NCBI GenBank assembly: GCA_910589655.1
Contig: CAJUTJ010000128.1
Span: forward strand, 1 to 24,937
DNA from: an uncultured Acetatifactor sp.
GTDB lineage: Bacteria; Bacillota; Clostridia; Lachnospirales; Lachnospiraceae
Length of the DNA: 24,937 bases
Direction of reading: 5' to 3'
The notes beneath the pieces are model-generated. The model saw only the letters and a list, made by a program, of their open reading frames with translations. It was not told where the DNA came from and made no database searches. The position numbers and the translations under genes are program-made. Shown piece after piece: positions 1 through 6,769 of this stretch (within the stretch, counting starts at the first letter, position 1; every line of letters begins with the position of its first letter).

Positions 1-138
1 TACATTGGCGCAGAATGATTATTTCATATGCAAGGCGGAGGAATGAGGCGTAGCGGTGGCTACGTCGATTGACGACAACGAAGCAGATGAAAAATCAGAC
101 AAGCCAAGGTGTCAGTTAATTAATATTCGTTGTACTAG
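1..138. repeat. Palindromic interspersed repeat, copy 1 (5' end cut by window)
   Basis: This is a partial copy of the element found complete at 2608-2773. The shared 50-nt core lies at 31-80 and matches 2665-2714 without gaps at 42 of 50 positions. It centres on a six-base-pair stem, CGTAGC (49-54) and GCTACG (59-64), around a GGTG loop. Outside the core, 2-30 is imperfectly complementary to about 81-112, so the arms fold on each other although their sequence differs from copy 2. The right end, GTACTAG at 132-138, matches the right end of copy 2 at almost the same distance from the core (58 versus 59 nt). The left end should lie upstream of base 1. There is no coding capacity. It could be a MITE, a REP-like DNA hairpin or a structured RNA. 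Confidence 0.75.
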
Positions 139-147
139 TGCTTCATC

Positions 148-222
148 CAGCCAGAAATTGGATTTTGGGGCTGTATGGTTCGTGCCAGTGCTAGAGCGTG
201 TTTGAAAATTGCTTTCTGGCAG
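148..222. repeat. Imperfect inverted repeat next to copy 1
   Basis: CAGCCAGAAA at 148-157 is complementary, with one mismatch, to TTTCTGGCAG at 213-222, and the adjoining A/T-rich bases partly continue the pairing. A CTAG tetranucleotide at 191-194 lies inside. It may be the end of a degenerate insertion element. No gene is visible between 138 and 288. Confidence 0.25.
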
Positions 223-287
223 ATGTGCGTCACAATTTGCGGGATGCAAGTCTAAGCCTGAGTGCGCAGCGGGGCATCGTCTCCCGG

Positions 288-707
288 CTATATAATATCC
301 GTCCCTGTCTCTCCTCTCATTTTCTCCACATAGGGGGCAGGATCCTTCTCCATTCCCACCATAGTCTCAAACGCCGCCAAGAGCAGTCTTTGCTGCCTGT
401 ACCGGTTCATTTCGTCGGGCCGGTCCATATAGAGCTTAAAATGATCCACCTGCCACACCAGAACATCAGCCAACGTATACCCCGCCACATTATATTTGCA
501 GAGAAACCTGCCGTAATCATGATAGTAGGAAAACTCCTGAAGAAGACCTTCCGAGGCTTTGATTCCCTGCCAAAGCTTCTCCCCATACTCCTGACTTTCC
601 CCCGCCTGCCCCGCCAGATTCAGCAGAAACTGCCGTAATGCGGCTAAGGCCTGTTCCAGCAGATTGTCTTCTTCTATCTGCATCTCGGTTCTATTCTTTT
701 CTTCCAT
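288..707 (-). CDS. Uncharacterised protein, 139 aa
   Basis: The product is soluble and probably helical, with no signal peptide or membrane segment. An acidic N-terminus is followed by a leucine-rich helix near residues 16-35, an aromatic stretch around FSYYHDYGRFL (residues 58-68) and a motif VLVWQVDHFKLYMDR (about 82-96). The start is supported by a strong GGGGAGG site six or so bases upstream. I recall similar proteins from Lachnospiraceae genomes but no function, so none is given. It lies downstream of tRNA-Trp on the same strand, separated by the tRNA terminator, and so is probably transcribed independently. Translation runs uninterrupted to TAG, and no clear terminator follows it before the repeat at the window edge. 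Confidence 0.8.
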   Translation of the reverse strand: MEEKNRTEMQIEEDNLLEQALAALRQFLLNLAGQAGESQEYGEKLWQGIKASEGLLQEFSYYHDYGRFLCKYNVAGYTLADVLVWQVDHFKLYMDRPDEMNRYRQQRLLLAAFETMVGMEKDPAPYVEKMRGETGTDII

Positions 708-873
708 ATATGCCTCCCCTTTCCAATGTATCTCTTCGTCTCTTATAACTCAACTTCCTTCTCGGAAAATTGTTTCCCATATGCAGAATCTCCCGCATCC
801 GGAACATAACTCATTACATATGATACCTGCCCGTTGTTTTCAAGAGGCTCACGGTTCCGGAGAGAAATTAATT

Positions 874-903
874 TAAAAAGCCTGAAAGCTTCTGCTCTCA
901 GGC
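874..903 (-). terminator. Rho-independent terminator of tRNA-Trp
   Basis: On the minus strand GCCTGAGAGC (903-894) pairs with GCTTTCAGGC (889-880), including one G-T pair, around a four-base AGAA loop. A run of five T follows at 879-875. It begins eight bases after the tRNA 3' end, which fits termination of a single tRNA transcript. Confidence 0.8.
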
Positions 904-910
904 CATTCAG

Positions 911-981
911 CAGGGGAAGAGAGGATCGAACTCCCGTTAACGGTTTTGGAGACCGCCGCACTACCGCTGTACTATTCCCCT
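911..981 (-). tRNA. tRNA-Trp (anticodon CCA)
   Basis: The cloverleaf is complete at 71 nt. The acceptor stem is AGGGGAA with TTCCCCT, followed by discriminator G. The D stem is GTAC/GTGC with loop AGCGGTA. The anticodon stem GCGGT/ACCGT carries loop CTCCAAA, placing CCA at positions 34-36. The T stem GGGAG/CTCTC carries loop TTCGATC. The 3' CCA is not encoded (CTG follows the discriminator), so it must be added by tRNA nucleotidyltransferase. The gene stands alone with its own promoter upstream (1009-1038) and terminator downstream (874-903). An open frame across it (743-961) is spurious. Confidence 0.95.
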
Positions 982-1008
982 ATGTCTGCGTCATCACTGA
1001 CGAAAGTT

Positions 1009-1038
1009 ATTATAACACACTCTTCCTTGGTTTAGCAA
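1009..1038 (-). promoter_or_regulatory. Promoter of tRNA-Trp
   Basis: Read on the minus strand, TTGCTA (1038-1033) and a perfect TATAAT (1014-1009) are separated by 18 bp. The -10 ends 27 bp before the tRNA 5' end, so the transcript would carry a short 5' leader. The -35 is a weak match. Confidence 0.65.
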
Positions 1039-1083
1039 GTAGAATTTTTAAATATTTGACAAATATTTTATTCGAAAAACAAT

Positions 1084-1112
1084 TTGACTTTCAACAGCAC
1101 ATGTGATATATT
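1084..1112 (+). promoter_or_regulatory. Promoter of the DUF3796/XRE pair
   Basis: TTGACT (1084-1089) and TATATT (1107-1112) are separated by exactly 17 bp, about 50 bp before the first start codon. This is a good vegetative sigma-factor match. The XRE protein encoded second in the operon may act here, but no clear operator palindrome is visible. Confidence 0.65.
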
Positions 1113-1165
1113 TACAGCATCAAGAGCGAAATATACCGCACCCATAGAAAGGCATGGTGATTTTT

Positions 1166-1525
1166 ATGAAACAAAAGATTAATTACTTAGGATTTTTATC
1201 TTTGCTGGCATTGATAGCGATTTTAGGGTGGCTGACAGAAAATAAAGGTCTGTACGGCTTTTTCGGGTTTGCCTACTATTTTCGTTATTTCCGGGTAATA
1301 CCGGATGAATTTTTCCGGCTTAATGTTCAAAAAGCAGCTACATTTGCATTCATGTCGGAAATGATTATGCTTGTTCCTTTTATGTTTGTTTACACCTCTA
1401 TTTATGGTACTGCTAAAGCTGTCCCTATTTCTTTTGCCCTCAGTTTTGCAGTAACCGTCTTAGCATTCACTATTGCCCTCATATTTTTAGAATGGAAAGA
1501 ACGGAAGGGAGCAGAGAATGATTAA
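1166..1525 (+). CDS. DUF3796-like small membrane protein, 119 aa
   Basis: This is a hydrophobic protein with about four predicted membrane segments. The N-terminal portion (KINYLGFLSLLALIAILGW, then NKGLYGFFGFAYYFRYF and the polar VIPDEFF) resembles DUF3796 proteins, whose function is unknown. The ATG at 1166 is preferred over one at 1154 because GGTGA sits five bases before it, while AAAGG is only one base from the earlier ATG. The last eight bases overlap the XRE gene, so the two are translationally coupled. Such membrane-protein/regulator pairs are often autoregulated; that is inference here. The pair is visibly more AT-rich than the purine and stress genes in the window and is the only plus-strand coding, which suggests acquisition. 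Confidence 0.8.
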   Translation: MKQKINYLGFLSLLALIAILGWLTENKGLYGFFGFAYYFRYFRVIPDEFFRLNVQKAATFAFMSEMIMLVPFMFVYTSIYGTAKAVPISFALSFAVTVLAFTIALIFLEWKERKGAEND

Positions 1526-1715
1526 TAATCGGATAAAAGAATATAGAGCAAAATACGACATGAAACAGGAAGATTTGGCTAAACTTGTAGGAGTCCGCAG
1601 AGAAACTATCGGAAATCTCGAAAAGGGTAAATATAATCCCTCTTTGGTTTTGGCATGGAACATTGCAAGGGTATTTAATGTTTCTATCGAAGAAATTTTT
1701 ACCGTTGAAAAGTAA
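1518..1715 (+). CDS. XRE/Cro-CI family helix-turn-helix regulator, 65 aa
   Basis: This is a minimal single-domain regulator. Residues 4-60 form the HTH_3 fold: IKEYRAKYDMKQEDLAKLVGV is followed by the recognition helix around RRETIGNLEKGKYNPS and the helix ending NVSIEEIF. It closely resembles the 65-70 residue YozG-type regulators of Firmicutes. It starts inside the preceding membrane-protein gene (ATGATTAA overlap), so both come from one mRNA. A likely role is DNA-binding control of its own operon. No sensor domain is present, so any signal would have to come through its partner or through degradation. Confidence 0.9.
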   Translation: MINNRIKEYRAKYDMKQEDLAKLVGVRRETIGNLEKGKYNPSLVLAWNIARVFNVSIEEIFTVEK

Positions 1716-1796
1716 ACTAACAATCAGGACGGGGGAAGGCAGGAACAGAGGGAACAACAGCCCCGCAGAAAGCAGGATATGGAGCGATAACAGATA

Positions 1797-1831
1797 GGGC
1801 GGCGGGATAGTCAACATCTGCCCCGCCGCCC
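1797..1831. terminator. GC-rich hairpin after the XRE gene
   Basis: GGGCGGCGGG (1797-1806) pairs perfectly over 10 bp with CCCGCCGCCC (1822-1831), with a 15-base loop. It stands out in an AT-rich stretch. The sequence after it on the plus strand is only weakly T-rich, so termination is plausible but not certain. It could also be a remnant of a mobile element border. Confidence 0.45.
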
Positions 1832-1901
1832 TGTCTTGGACTTTTATTAGGCCGATAAACTGAAAGTAATCGCTATGCCCAATAATCCATTTTTGAAAAC
1901 T

Positions 1902-2456
1902 TTAAAAATTCTTAGCATAATCAATGCGATATGAAACAGCCTTTGCCAGTGTTTCTAACTCATTCATTTTATCAATTTTGCAAGGAAACAGGACATAAGA
2001 ATCACTCTCTATGTCAATCCCCGCCAAACACATACCAAATGATTTCCATTCGCCATCAATTATCGCACTCCATTCACTAATATCCCCATCACTATGAAAC
2101 CATTCCGTCTTTAAGGGTAATGTCTGTTCCTTTGTTCCTCTTAACTCACCTACAAAATATAAGAAATCATCTAATTCATCTTTCCAGTCCCGTTCGCACA
2201 CATACAGATTTTCCGCTAAAATATCTACGACTGCTATTCGCTGAAGTACTCTCAATGGTAAATCATCGAATTTTTCTATTCCTCTTTCCAAAAAAACATT
2301 CGCATATTCCTTAAAATATGATTCCGTATCTCTCAAACAGTCCTTTACTTTCTCAAGCACTGAACTATCATTTCCTGAGATAATAGCAGTAATTGTCTGT
2401 ATTGCCACTTCCGCTTTTGCAGGATTTATCGTAGAAAGTTCCTTCATAACGTCCAT
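1902..2456 (-). CDS. Uncharacterised acidic protein, 184 aa
   Basis: A soluble acidic protein with no signal peptide or membrane helix. The N-terminal half is helical; the C-terminal half has the pattern W-(F/H)-x-S-D-G-D-I-S-E-W followed by a hydrophobic strand ending YVLFPC. This vaguely recalls DUF6630-type proteins, but I do not assign a family. An in-frame ATG exists at 2471, but GGAGG (2469-2465) lies inside that extension, eight bases before the ATG at 2456, and no site precedes the upstream ATG, so I chose 2456. It is AT-rich like the neighbouring DUF3796/XRE pair, convergent with it, and has no obvious partner. Confidence 0.7.
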   Translation of the reverse strand: MDVMKELSTINPAKAEVAIQTITAIISGNDSSVLEKVKDCLRDTESYFKEYANVFLERGIEKFDDLPLRVLQRIAVVDILAENLYVCERDWKDELDDFLYFVGELRGTKEQTLPLKTEWFHSDGDISEWSAIIDGEWKSFGMCLAGIDIESDSYVLFPCKIDKMNELETLAKAVSYRIDYAKNF

Positions 2457-2607
2457 ATTCTTTTCCTCCATAAGTTCCGATCTATTGGTTTATACCGGAG
2501 AAAATTGTACCATATCCAACTCCGAAAAGCAATCTGCACTACTTCGGCGGCTGTCGATAGGTTTTGCGGTGGCTCTGCCGCATCCCGTCCGTCACTAAGT
2601 TAACCTT

Positions 2608-2773
2608 CTAGTACTGCATTGCGGAAATAACGGTGAATATCAGTGCCCGATATTTGTGTCAGGGCAAGGCGGAGGAGGGAGGCGATGCGGTGGCATCGTT
2701 GACTGACGACAACGCGGCACTGGCGCAAAGAGCGGGTGCTGAATTCATCGAAATTTCCGCAATGCAGTACTAG
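2608..2773. repeat. Palindromic interspersed repeat, copy 2 (complete, 166 bp)
   Basis: The ends are perfect 21-bp inverted repeats (2608-2628 and 2753-2773), each beginning CTAGTACTGC when read inward. Pairing continues imperfectly inward after a two-base mismatch, for example GTGAAT near 2633 with ATTCAT near 2743, so nearly the whole element can fold into one long hairpin. At the centre is the 50-nt core 2665-2714 shared with copy 1, including the stem CGATGC (2683-2688) and GCATCG (2693-2698) around a GGTG loop. The element stops eight bases after the MATE stop codon and could act as its transcript end. It has no coding capacity; an open frame within it is an artefact. No flanking duplication is obvious beyond CTAG, which may belong to the repeat. 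Confidence 0.85.
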
Positions 2774-2781
2774 CCATCCCC

Positions 2782-4179
2782 TCACTCCATCCCCTTCTTC
2801 ACACTACGTATCACCAACATAGCAATCACAAAAGAAAGCATTGCCGTCAACGCATTACTTGCCGCCATAACAATACCCACGCTCTCGCTGCCCAGACTGG
2901 TAAAATTCTGCAGCGCCCAGAGAATCGGAATACGGAAGATGAACACACGGCTGAAATTGCAGACCAGTGTCAGTTTCGTCTTGCCAAAGCCAAACAGCAG
3001 CGCCATACAAGCGCTGTTAATGCCCAAAGGAATACAGCCGCCCAGAGCCTCATAACGGACTACGTGCATAATCAGCTGTTGAAATTCTACATTAAAGCCT
3101 TCGGCACTGTTGGCAAAAATCCATGTAATAGGGCCAAGGAAAACATTCAGAATAATGAAACCCACCGCCCCCAGAGCCGCATTGATTATCACCAGCCGCC
3201 AAAAAGTTCCTATTGCACGCTTTTTATTACCGGCACCCAGATTCTGGCTGATAATGGAAGAGCCTCCGTCCTGAAAACCGTTATGGATTCCTGTCACAAG
3301 ACCGTTAATATTGTTGGAAATTCCCAGCGCCCCCACCGTAGTGGAACCGTAATTCTTACTCATGGAATTTACCACTGTCTTACCGAAAGAAAAGGCCACC
3401 TTCTCCACAATTACCGGAAAGGACAGACTGAGCATAGGACCCACCACCTGCCGCTTAAACGCAATACTCTTTTTACTAAAGGTAAAAGCATCATCACCGG
3501 CGCACAAATTTTTCACGGCCATGACAAACAAAAATACCTGAGAGATTACCGTTGCAACGGCGATCATGGTGATATCCCCGTTCAGCCCATAGATAAAAAT
3601 CGCCGTAAGCGTCAGTTTTAAAGCAATGACAAACATATTCAGCTTCAAGATGCGTCTGGAATTTCCTCTCGAACGCTCAATGGCAATATATACATTGTTG
3701 AAAAAATTCAACACTGTGGAAAATAATGTGACGGAAAAGTATCTGGCTCCCACCGAAATAAAGTCCTCCGGTGTTCCGAACAGCCTGAGCAGTCCGGAAG
3801 AAAAAGGGATCAGACAGAGAACCACCAGCGCAATGCTGCCGCAGATTGCAAGCAATGTGCTCAGCCTCTTTTTCACCATATTGTAATCGCCCGCCCCATA
3901 GGCCTCACTGATCTTCAAAGTGCTTCCTGCCGCCAGACCGCCGCCCACTGCCGATATCATGCTTTGAATCTGTGACAAATAAGCCACCGCCGAAACGGCC
4001 ATAGCGCTGACATGCGACGCCATCATCGTATCCAATATATTAAAGAGATGATTGATCAATTGAAAAAAAGCAAGGGGAATGCAGACATAAAAAATAACCT
4101 GCCATAAATTCCCCGTCAATGCAAATTCTCTAAACTTTTTATCCTTCTCGGAAAGAGAAGCGCTGCCTGTTTTCGCCAT
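2782..4179 (-). CDS. MATE family efflux transporter, 465 aa
   Basis: This is an integral membrane protein of the family's usual length with about 12 predicted helices in two homologous halves. The first half opens with LTGNLWQVIFYVCIPLAFF and continues LFNILDTMMASHV; the second half repeats the pattern around LSFPVIVEKVAF and ISNNINGLVTGIHNGFQDGGSSIISQNLGAGN. MATE proteins export organic cations, drugs or metabolites by Na+ or H+ antiport; the substrate cannot be read from sequence. An ATG 27 bases upstream is in frame, but AGAGGTG lies seven bases before the ATG at 4179, giving the start used here. It is probably monocistronic: about 425 bp separate it from radA upstream and a palindromic repeat follows its stop. 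Confidence 0.92.
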   Translation of the reverse strand: MAKTGSASLSEKDKKFREFALTGNLWQVIFYVCIPLAFFQLINHLFNILDTMMASHVSAMAVSAVAYLSQIQSMISAVGGGLAAGSTLKISEAYGAGDYNMVKKRLSTLLAICGSIALVVLCLIPFSSGLLRLFGTPEDFISVGARYFSVTLFSTVLNFFNNVYIAIERSRGNSRRILKLNMFVIALKLTLTAIFIYGLNGDITMIAVATVISQVFLFVMAVKNLCAGDDAFTFSKKSIAFKRQVVGPMLSLSFPVIVEKVAFSFGKTVVNSMSKNYGSTTVGALGISNNINGLVTGIHNGFQDGGSSIISQNLGAGNKKRAIGTFWRLVIINAALGAVGFIILNVFLGPITWIFANSAEGFNVEFQQLIMHVVRYEALGGCIPLGINSACMALLFGFGKTKLTLVCNFSRVFIFRIPILWALQNFTSLGSESVGIVMAASNALTAMLSFVIAMLVIRSVKKGME

Positions 4180-4605
4180 AATACACCTCTTATTCTTTCG
4201 GCACAATTGACAATCCTGAATTCCTCAAAGCCGTTTTCCTTTTCCTCAAAATCAGAATCGTTTTCCATGCTTTCCTGCAGAGCCGGAGTCGTTTTCCGGC
4301 ACTTTCCTCTGTACCGGAACCGCTTACCCAGAGCTCTGCCGCTAATATCTTACCACTAAGTACATTACCATTAAATGAAAGTGCTTTCTACCTATCATAT
4401 GATAACTTTTATCAGATAACGCTGTTTTTTTGCTTTCCCCATCTGCTTACTGCCTCCCTAAGCCAACAACCCGGCTGCAAGCAACGGGGCGTCAAGCTTG
4501 CAGCGCTGCAAAGCGCAATGGATCCGCAGGACGTTATGGTATGCGGCCCTTGCGGCATCCTCCAAATGTCTGCTCCACAGCCGCTTGGCTCATTGCTCGC
4601 GGGAA
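4180..4605. other. Intergenic region between radA and MATE with palindromes
   Basis: I see no convincing gene in these 426 bases. The part nearest MATE is AT-rich and contains three CGTTTTCC units (about 4230-4300), the hairpin GCCGGA/TCCGGC, and the palindrome TATCATATGATA (4393-4404), which probably belongs to MATE control. The part nearest radA (about 4470-4600) is GC-rich. It has the 14-base palindrome TTGCAGCGCTGCAA (4498-4511) and a hairpin pairing GGATCCGCAGG (4520-4530) with bases 4547-4560. It looks like a dispersed-repeat fragment; that it recurs in related genomes is a recollection, not something shown here. No T-run terminator for radA is obvious. Confidence 0.5.
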
Positions 4606-5991
4606 TCAAATGCTTGCCACAAAGCGCAGCGCATCCTGTACCGTTTTCACACCGATAATTCTTATCCTGCTGTTCTTTTTACAATCCTCGGCACAGACGG
4701 CGGGCAGAATACAGGTATCAAATCCCAGCTTCTCCGCCTCTGCCACCCTCTGAGCCGCCTGACTGACTGCCCGCACTTCCCCGCTTAATCCCACTTCCCC
4801 GAAAGCAATCAGCTTCGGATGCAAGGGCTTATTCTTAAAGCTGGAATAAATGGAAAGGACAATGCCCAAATCTATGGCCGGTTCCGCTACCTTCATACCG
4901 CCTGTCACATTGACATAAGCGTCACAGTCCCCCAGCTGTACTCCGGAGCGCTTTTCCAGCACTGCCATGAGCAGATTTACCCGGTTAAAATCCGTACCTG
5001 TGGTCTGTCGTCTGGGTATACCGAAATTGCTGTGGCACACCAGTGCCTGAATCTCGATCAAAAGGGGCCTTGTCCCCTCCATGGTGCACACCACTACGGA
5101 ACCGCTGGCTTCCTCAGGACGGCCGTTCAGCATATATTCGGAAGCGTTCTGCACCTCAACCAGACCCTGCTCCTGCATCTCAAAGACTCCGATCTCGTTG
5201 GTGGAACCGAAGCGGTTTTTCACCCCCCGCAATATGCGGTAGGAAGCGTGACGGTCGCCCTCGAAATACAGAACGGTATCCACCATATGCTCCAGCACTC
5301 TGGGGCCTGCCACCGTCCCCTCCTTGGTCACATGCCCCACAATCATCACGGAAACTCCCAGACCTTTTGCCAGCTGCAGCAATATTCCGGTGGATTCCCT
5401 GACCTGCGACACGCTGCCCGGCGCTGCCGATACGGCTTCATTGTACATTGTCTGAATGGAATCGATAACCACTGCCTCCGGCTTGTTCTGGCGGATTACT
5501 TCCGCAATTTCATCCAGATTCGTCTCGCACAACAACAGCATTTGCTCCGAAAATTTGCCGATTCTGTCCGCACGCATCTTAATCTGTGCCAGAGATTCCT
5601 CCCCGGATATGTAAAGCACCTTATGATTCCGGGAGGAAAGATTTCTGCACACCTGAAGCAGCAGCGTAGATTTCCCGATACCGGGATCTCCGCCCACCAG
5701 AGTCAGGGAGCCTTGCACGATGCCGCCTCCCAAAACACGGTTCAGCTCCTCCATTCCGGTAGATAATTTATCCTCCTCCCTGATGGTAATTTCCGACAAT
5801 ATGCTGGGAGTGTTTTTCTGCCCCCGCCTCCCCGAAGAGACGGACGCCACTCCCATATGGGGCGTCTTGGCTGCCGTTTCTTCCACAAAAGTATTCCATT
5901 CCTTACATCCCGGACACTGCCCCATCCATTTAGCAGATTCATGTCCGCAGTTTTGACAGAAAAATACGGATGCTGTCTTTCCCTTTGCCAT
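4606..5991 (-). CDS. radA: DNA repair protein RadA/Sms
   Basis: RadA is a RecA-like ATPase that promotes branch migration of recombination intermediates during repair and transformation. In 461 residues, typical for the family, the N-terminal zinc finger has C12, C15, C26 and C29. Walker A is GGDPGIGKST (100-109), Walker B is AVVIDSIQ (173-180), the RadA-specific KNRFG motif is at 258-262, and the C-terminal Lon-like domain follows. An earlier in-frame ATG gives 477 residues, but TTAGGAGGAAAT directly precedes the ATG at 5991, so that start is used. It follows the 137-residue gene by about 70 bases and clpC further upstream, preserving part of the ctsR-mcsA-mcsB-clpC-radA-disA order known in Firmicutes. 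disA is not downstream here. Confidence 0.97.
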   Translation of the reverse strand: MAKGKTASVFFCQNCGHESAKWMGQCPGCKEWNTFVEETAAKTPHMGVASVSSGRRGQKNTPSILSEITIREEDKLSTGMEELNRVLGGGIVQGSLTLVGGDPGIGKSTLLLQVCRNLSSRNHKVLYISGEESLAQIKMRADRIGKFSEQMLLLCETNLDEIAEVIRQNKPEAVVIDSIQTMYNEAVSAAPGSVSQVRESTGILLQLAKGLGVSVMIVGHVTKEGTVAGPRVLEHMVDTVLYFEGDRHASYRILRGVKNRFGSTNEIGVFEMQEQGLVEVQNASEYMLNGRPEEASGSVVVCTMEGTRPLLIEIQALVCHSNFGIPRRQTTGTDFNRVNLLMAVLEKRSGVQLGDCDAYVNVTGGMKVAEPAIDLGIVLSIYSSFKNKPLHPKLIAFGEVGLSGEVRAVSQAAQRVAEAEKLGFDTCILPAVCAEDCKKNSRIRIIGVKTVQDALRFVASI

Positions 5992-6062
5992 ATTTCCTCC
6001 TAAAATGTAATGCGGGGTAAGCAGCCGCTCGCCCCGCACAACCTAGTATCGTTTTTCTATTA

Positions 6063-6476
6063 TTACACACGTTCCACTCTCACAGGTATCTCACCGGCTG
6101 CCTCCAGCTCCACACTGAGCGAAAGCTTGCCGCCCAAGCCTGTCTTCATGGTTCCGATGCTCTTACCGCCCACAAATACCTCATATTCGGTATCATCGTT
6201 TAAACCGATGGTAATCTGTGCGTCTTCATCACCTTCCACCACAAATTCCACACCGCTTTCCTTCTCGACAAAGTCAAGTACGCTGGTCCCGGGCACCGAC
6301 TCATAAAGGAACATTCCGTTCTTTTCCAGTTTTGTAATCTCATGATAGGTCTTAACCTTCAGCAGATCTCCCGCATGTTTGTAATCCTCTACCTTAGCCT
6401 TTCGAGATAATTTGTGATTGCCAAAACTGATTGCGCCGCTCTCTTCGCTGCGGAGCAGCTCTTCCACAACTGCCAT
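6063..6476 (-). CDS. Uncharacterised 137-aa protein between clpC and radA
   Basis: A soluble, acidic, probably all-beta protein. The N-terminus MAVVEELLRSEESGAISFGNH is followed by KVKTYHEITKLEKNGMFLYESVPGT and then repeated short strands ending in a glycine-rich MKTGLGGKLSLSVEL. I recall similar proteins in Lachnospiraceae, sometimes labelled endosialidase; no catalytic motif supports that label, so I treat it as unknown. The frame is open for a further 99 codons upstream, but AGGAGG (6490-6485) lies eight bases before the ATG at 6476 and a promoter sits at 6531-6559, so the short form is real. It sits ahead of radA and may be cotranscribed with it. Confidence 0.85.
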   Translation of the reverse strand: MAVVEELLRSEESGAISFGNHKLSRKAKVEDYKHAGDLLKVKTYHEITKLEKNGMFLYESVPGTSVLDFVEKESGVEFVVEGDEDAQITIGLNDDTEYEVFVGGKSIGTMKTGLGGKLSLSVELEAAGEIPVRVERV

Positions 6477-6530
6477 GTGTATATCCTCCTGTTTTTTAGT
6501 AGCTGCAGACCTGTCAGCTATATTTACAGT

Positions 6531-6559
6531 ATAATATAAAGTCCGGCATTTATCTACAA
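6531..6559 (-). promoter_or_regulatory. Promoter of the 137-aa gene (and probably radA)
   Basis: On the minus strand TTGTAG (6559-6554) and TATTAT (6536-6531) are separated by 17 bp, about 55 bp before the start codon. This gives the 137-residue gene and radA transcription independent of clpC. Confidence 0.6.
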
Positions 6560-6585
6560 AATTTTTATTAATTTTAAAATCCGAT

Positions 6586-6735
6586 GCAAGCTCGGTACCG
6601 TTCACCCGCTGCCGCCGCGAGGTGTTTTCACACTGTTTCCGCGTGATAAACCCGAGACAGACATGCGCGTGATCGCTGTTTTGCGATTTCTGTGTATAGG
6701 CTGCTGTGAACGAAGTGAACGGCAGCCAAGCTCGC
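6586..6735. repeat. MITE-like 150-bp element with imperfect terminal inverted repeats
   Basis: The 20 bases at 6586-6605 (GCAAGCTCGGTACCGTTCAC) are an imperfect inverted copy of 6715-6735, with GTGAACGG against CCGTTCAC perfect over eight bases and the outer GAGCTTGG part nearly so. Inside, ATCGC/GCGAT and GGCTGC/GCAGCC form smaller hairpins. The element fills most of the gap between clpC and the promoter of the next gene and has no coding capacity. It may be a small non-autonomous transposon or a transcript-end structure. It is unrelated in sequence to the repeats at 1-138 and 2608-2773. Confidence 0.45.
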
Positions 6736-6769
6736 TGATAAGGAGATTTTTGAATCAGGAAGCATTGCA

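Noticed and set aside
743..961. 72-codon open frame on the minus strand
   Set aside because: It overlaps tRNA-Trp and its terminator, and has no protein-like composition.
911..1100. Island integrated at the 3' end of tRNA-Trp
   Set aside because: The AT-rich patch lies on the 5' side of the tRNA, and no duplicate of the tRNA 3' end is visible in the window.
2600..2785. 61-codon open frame on the minus strand
   Set aside because: It lies entirely across the palindromic repeat and merely reads through its arms.
4819..5766. 315-codon plus-strand open frame
   Set aside because: It is antisense to radA; its composition (His/Gln-rich) reflects the reverse complement of a real gene.
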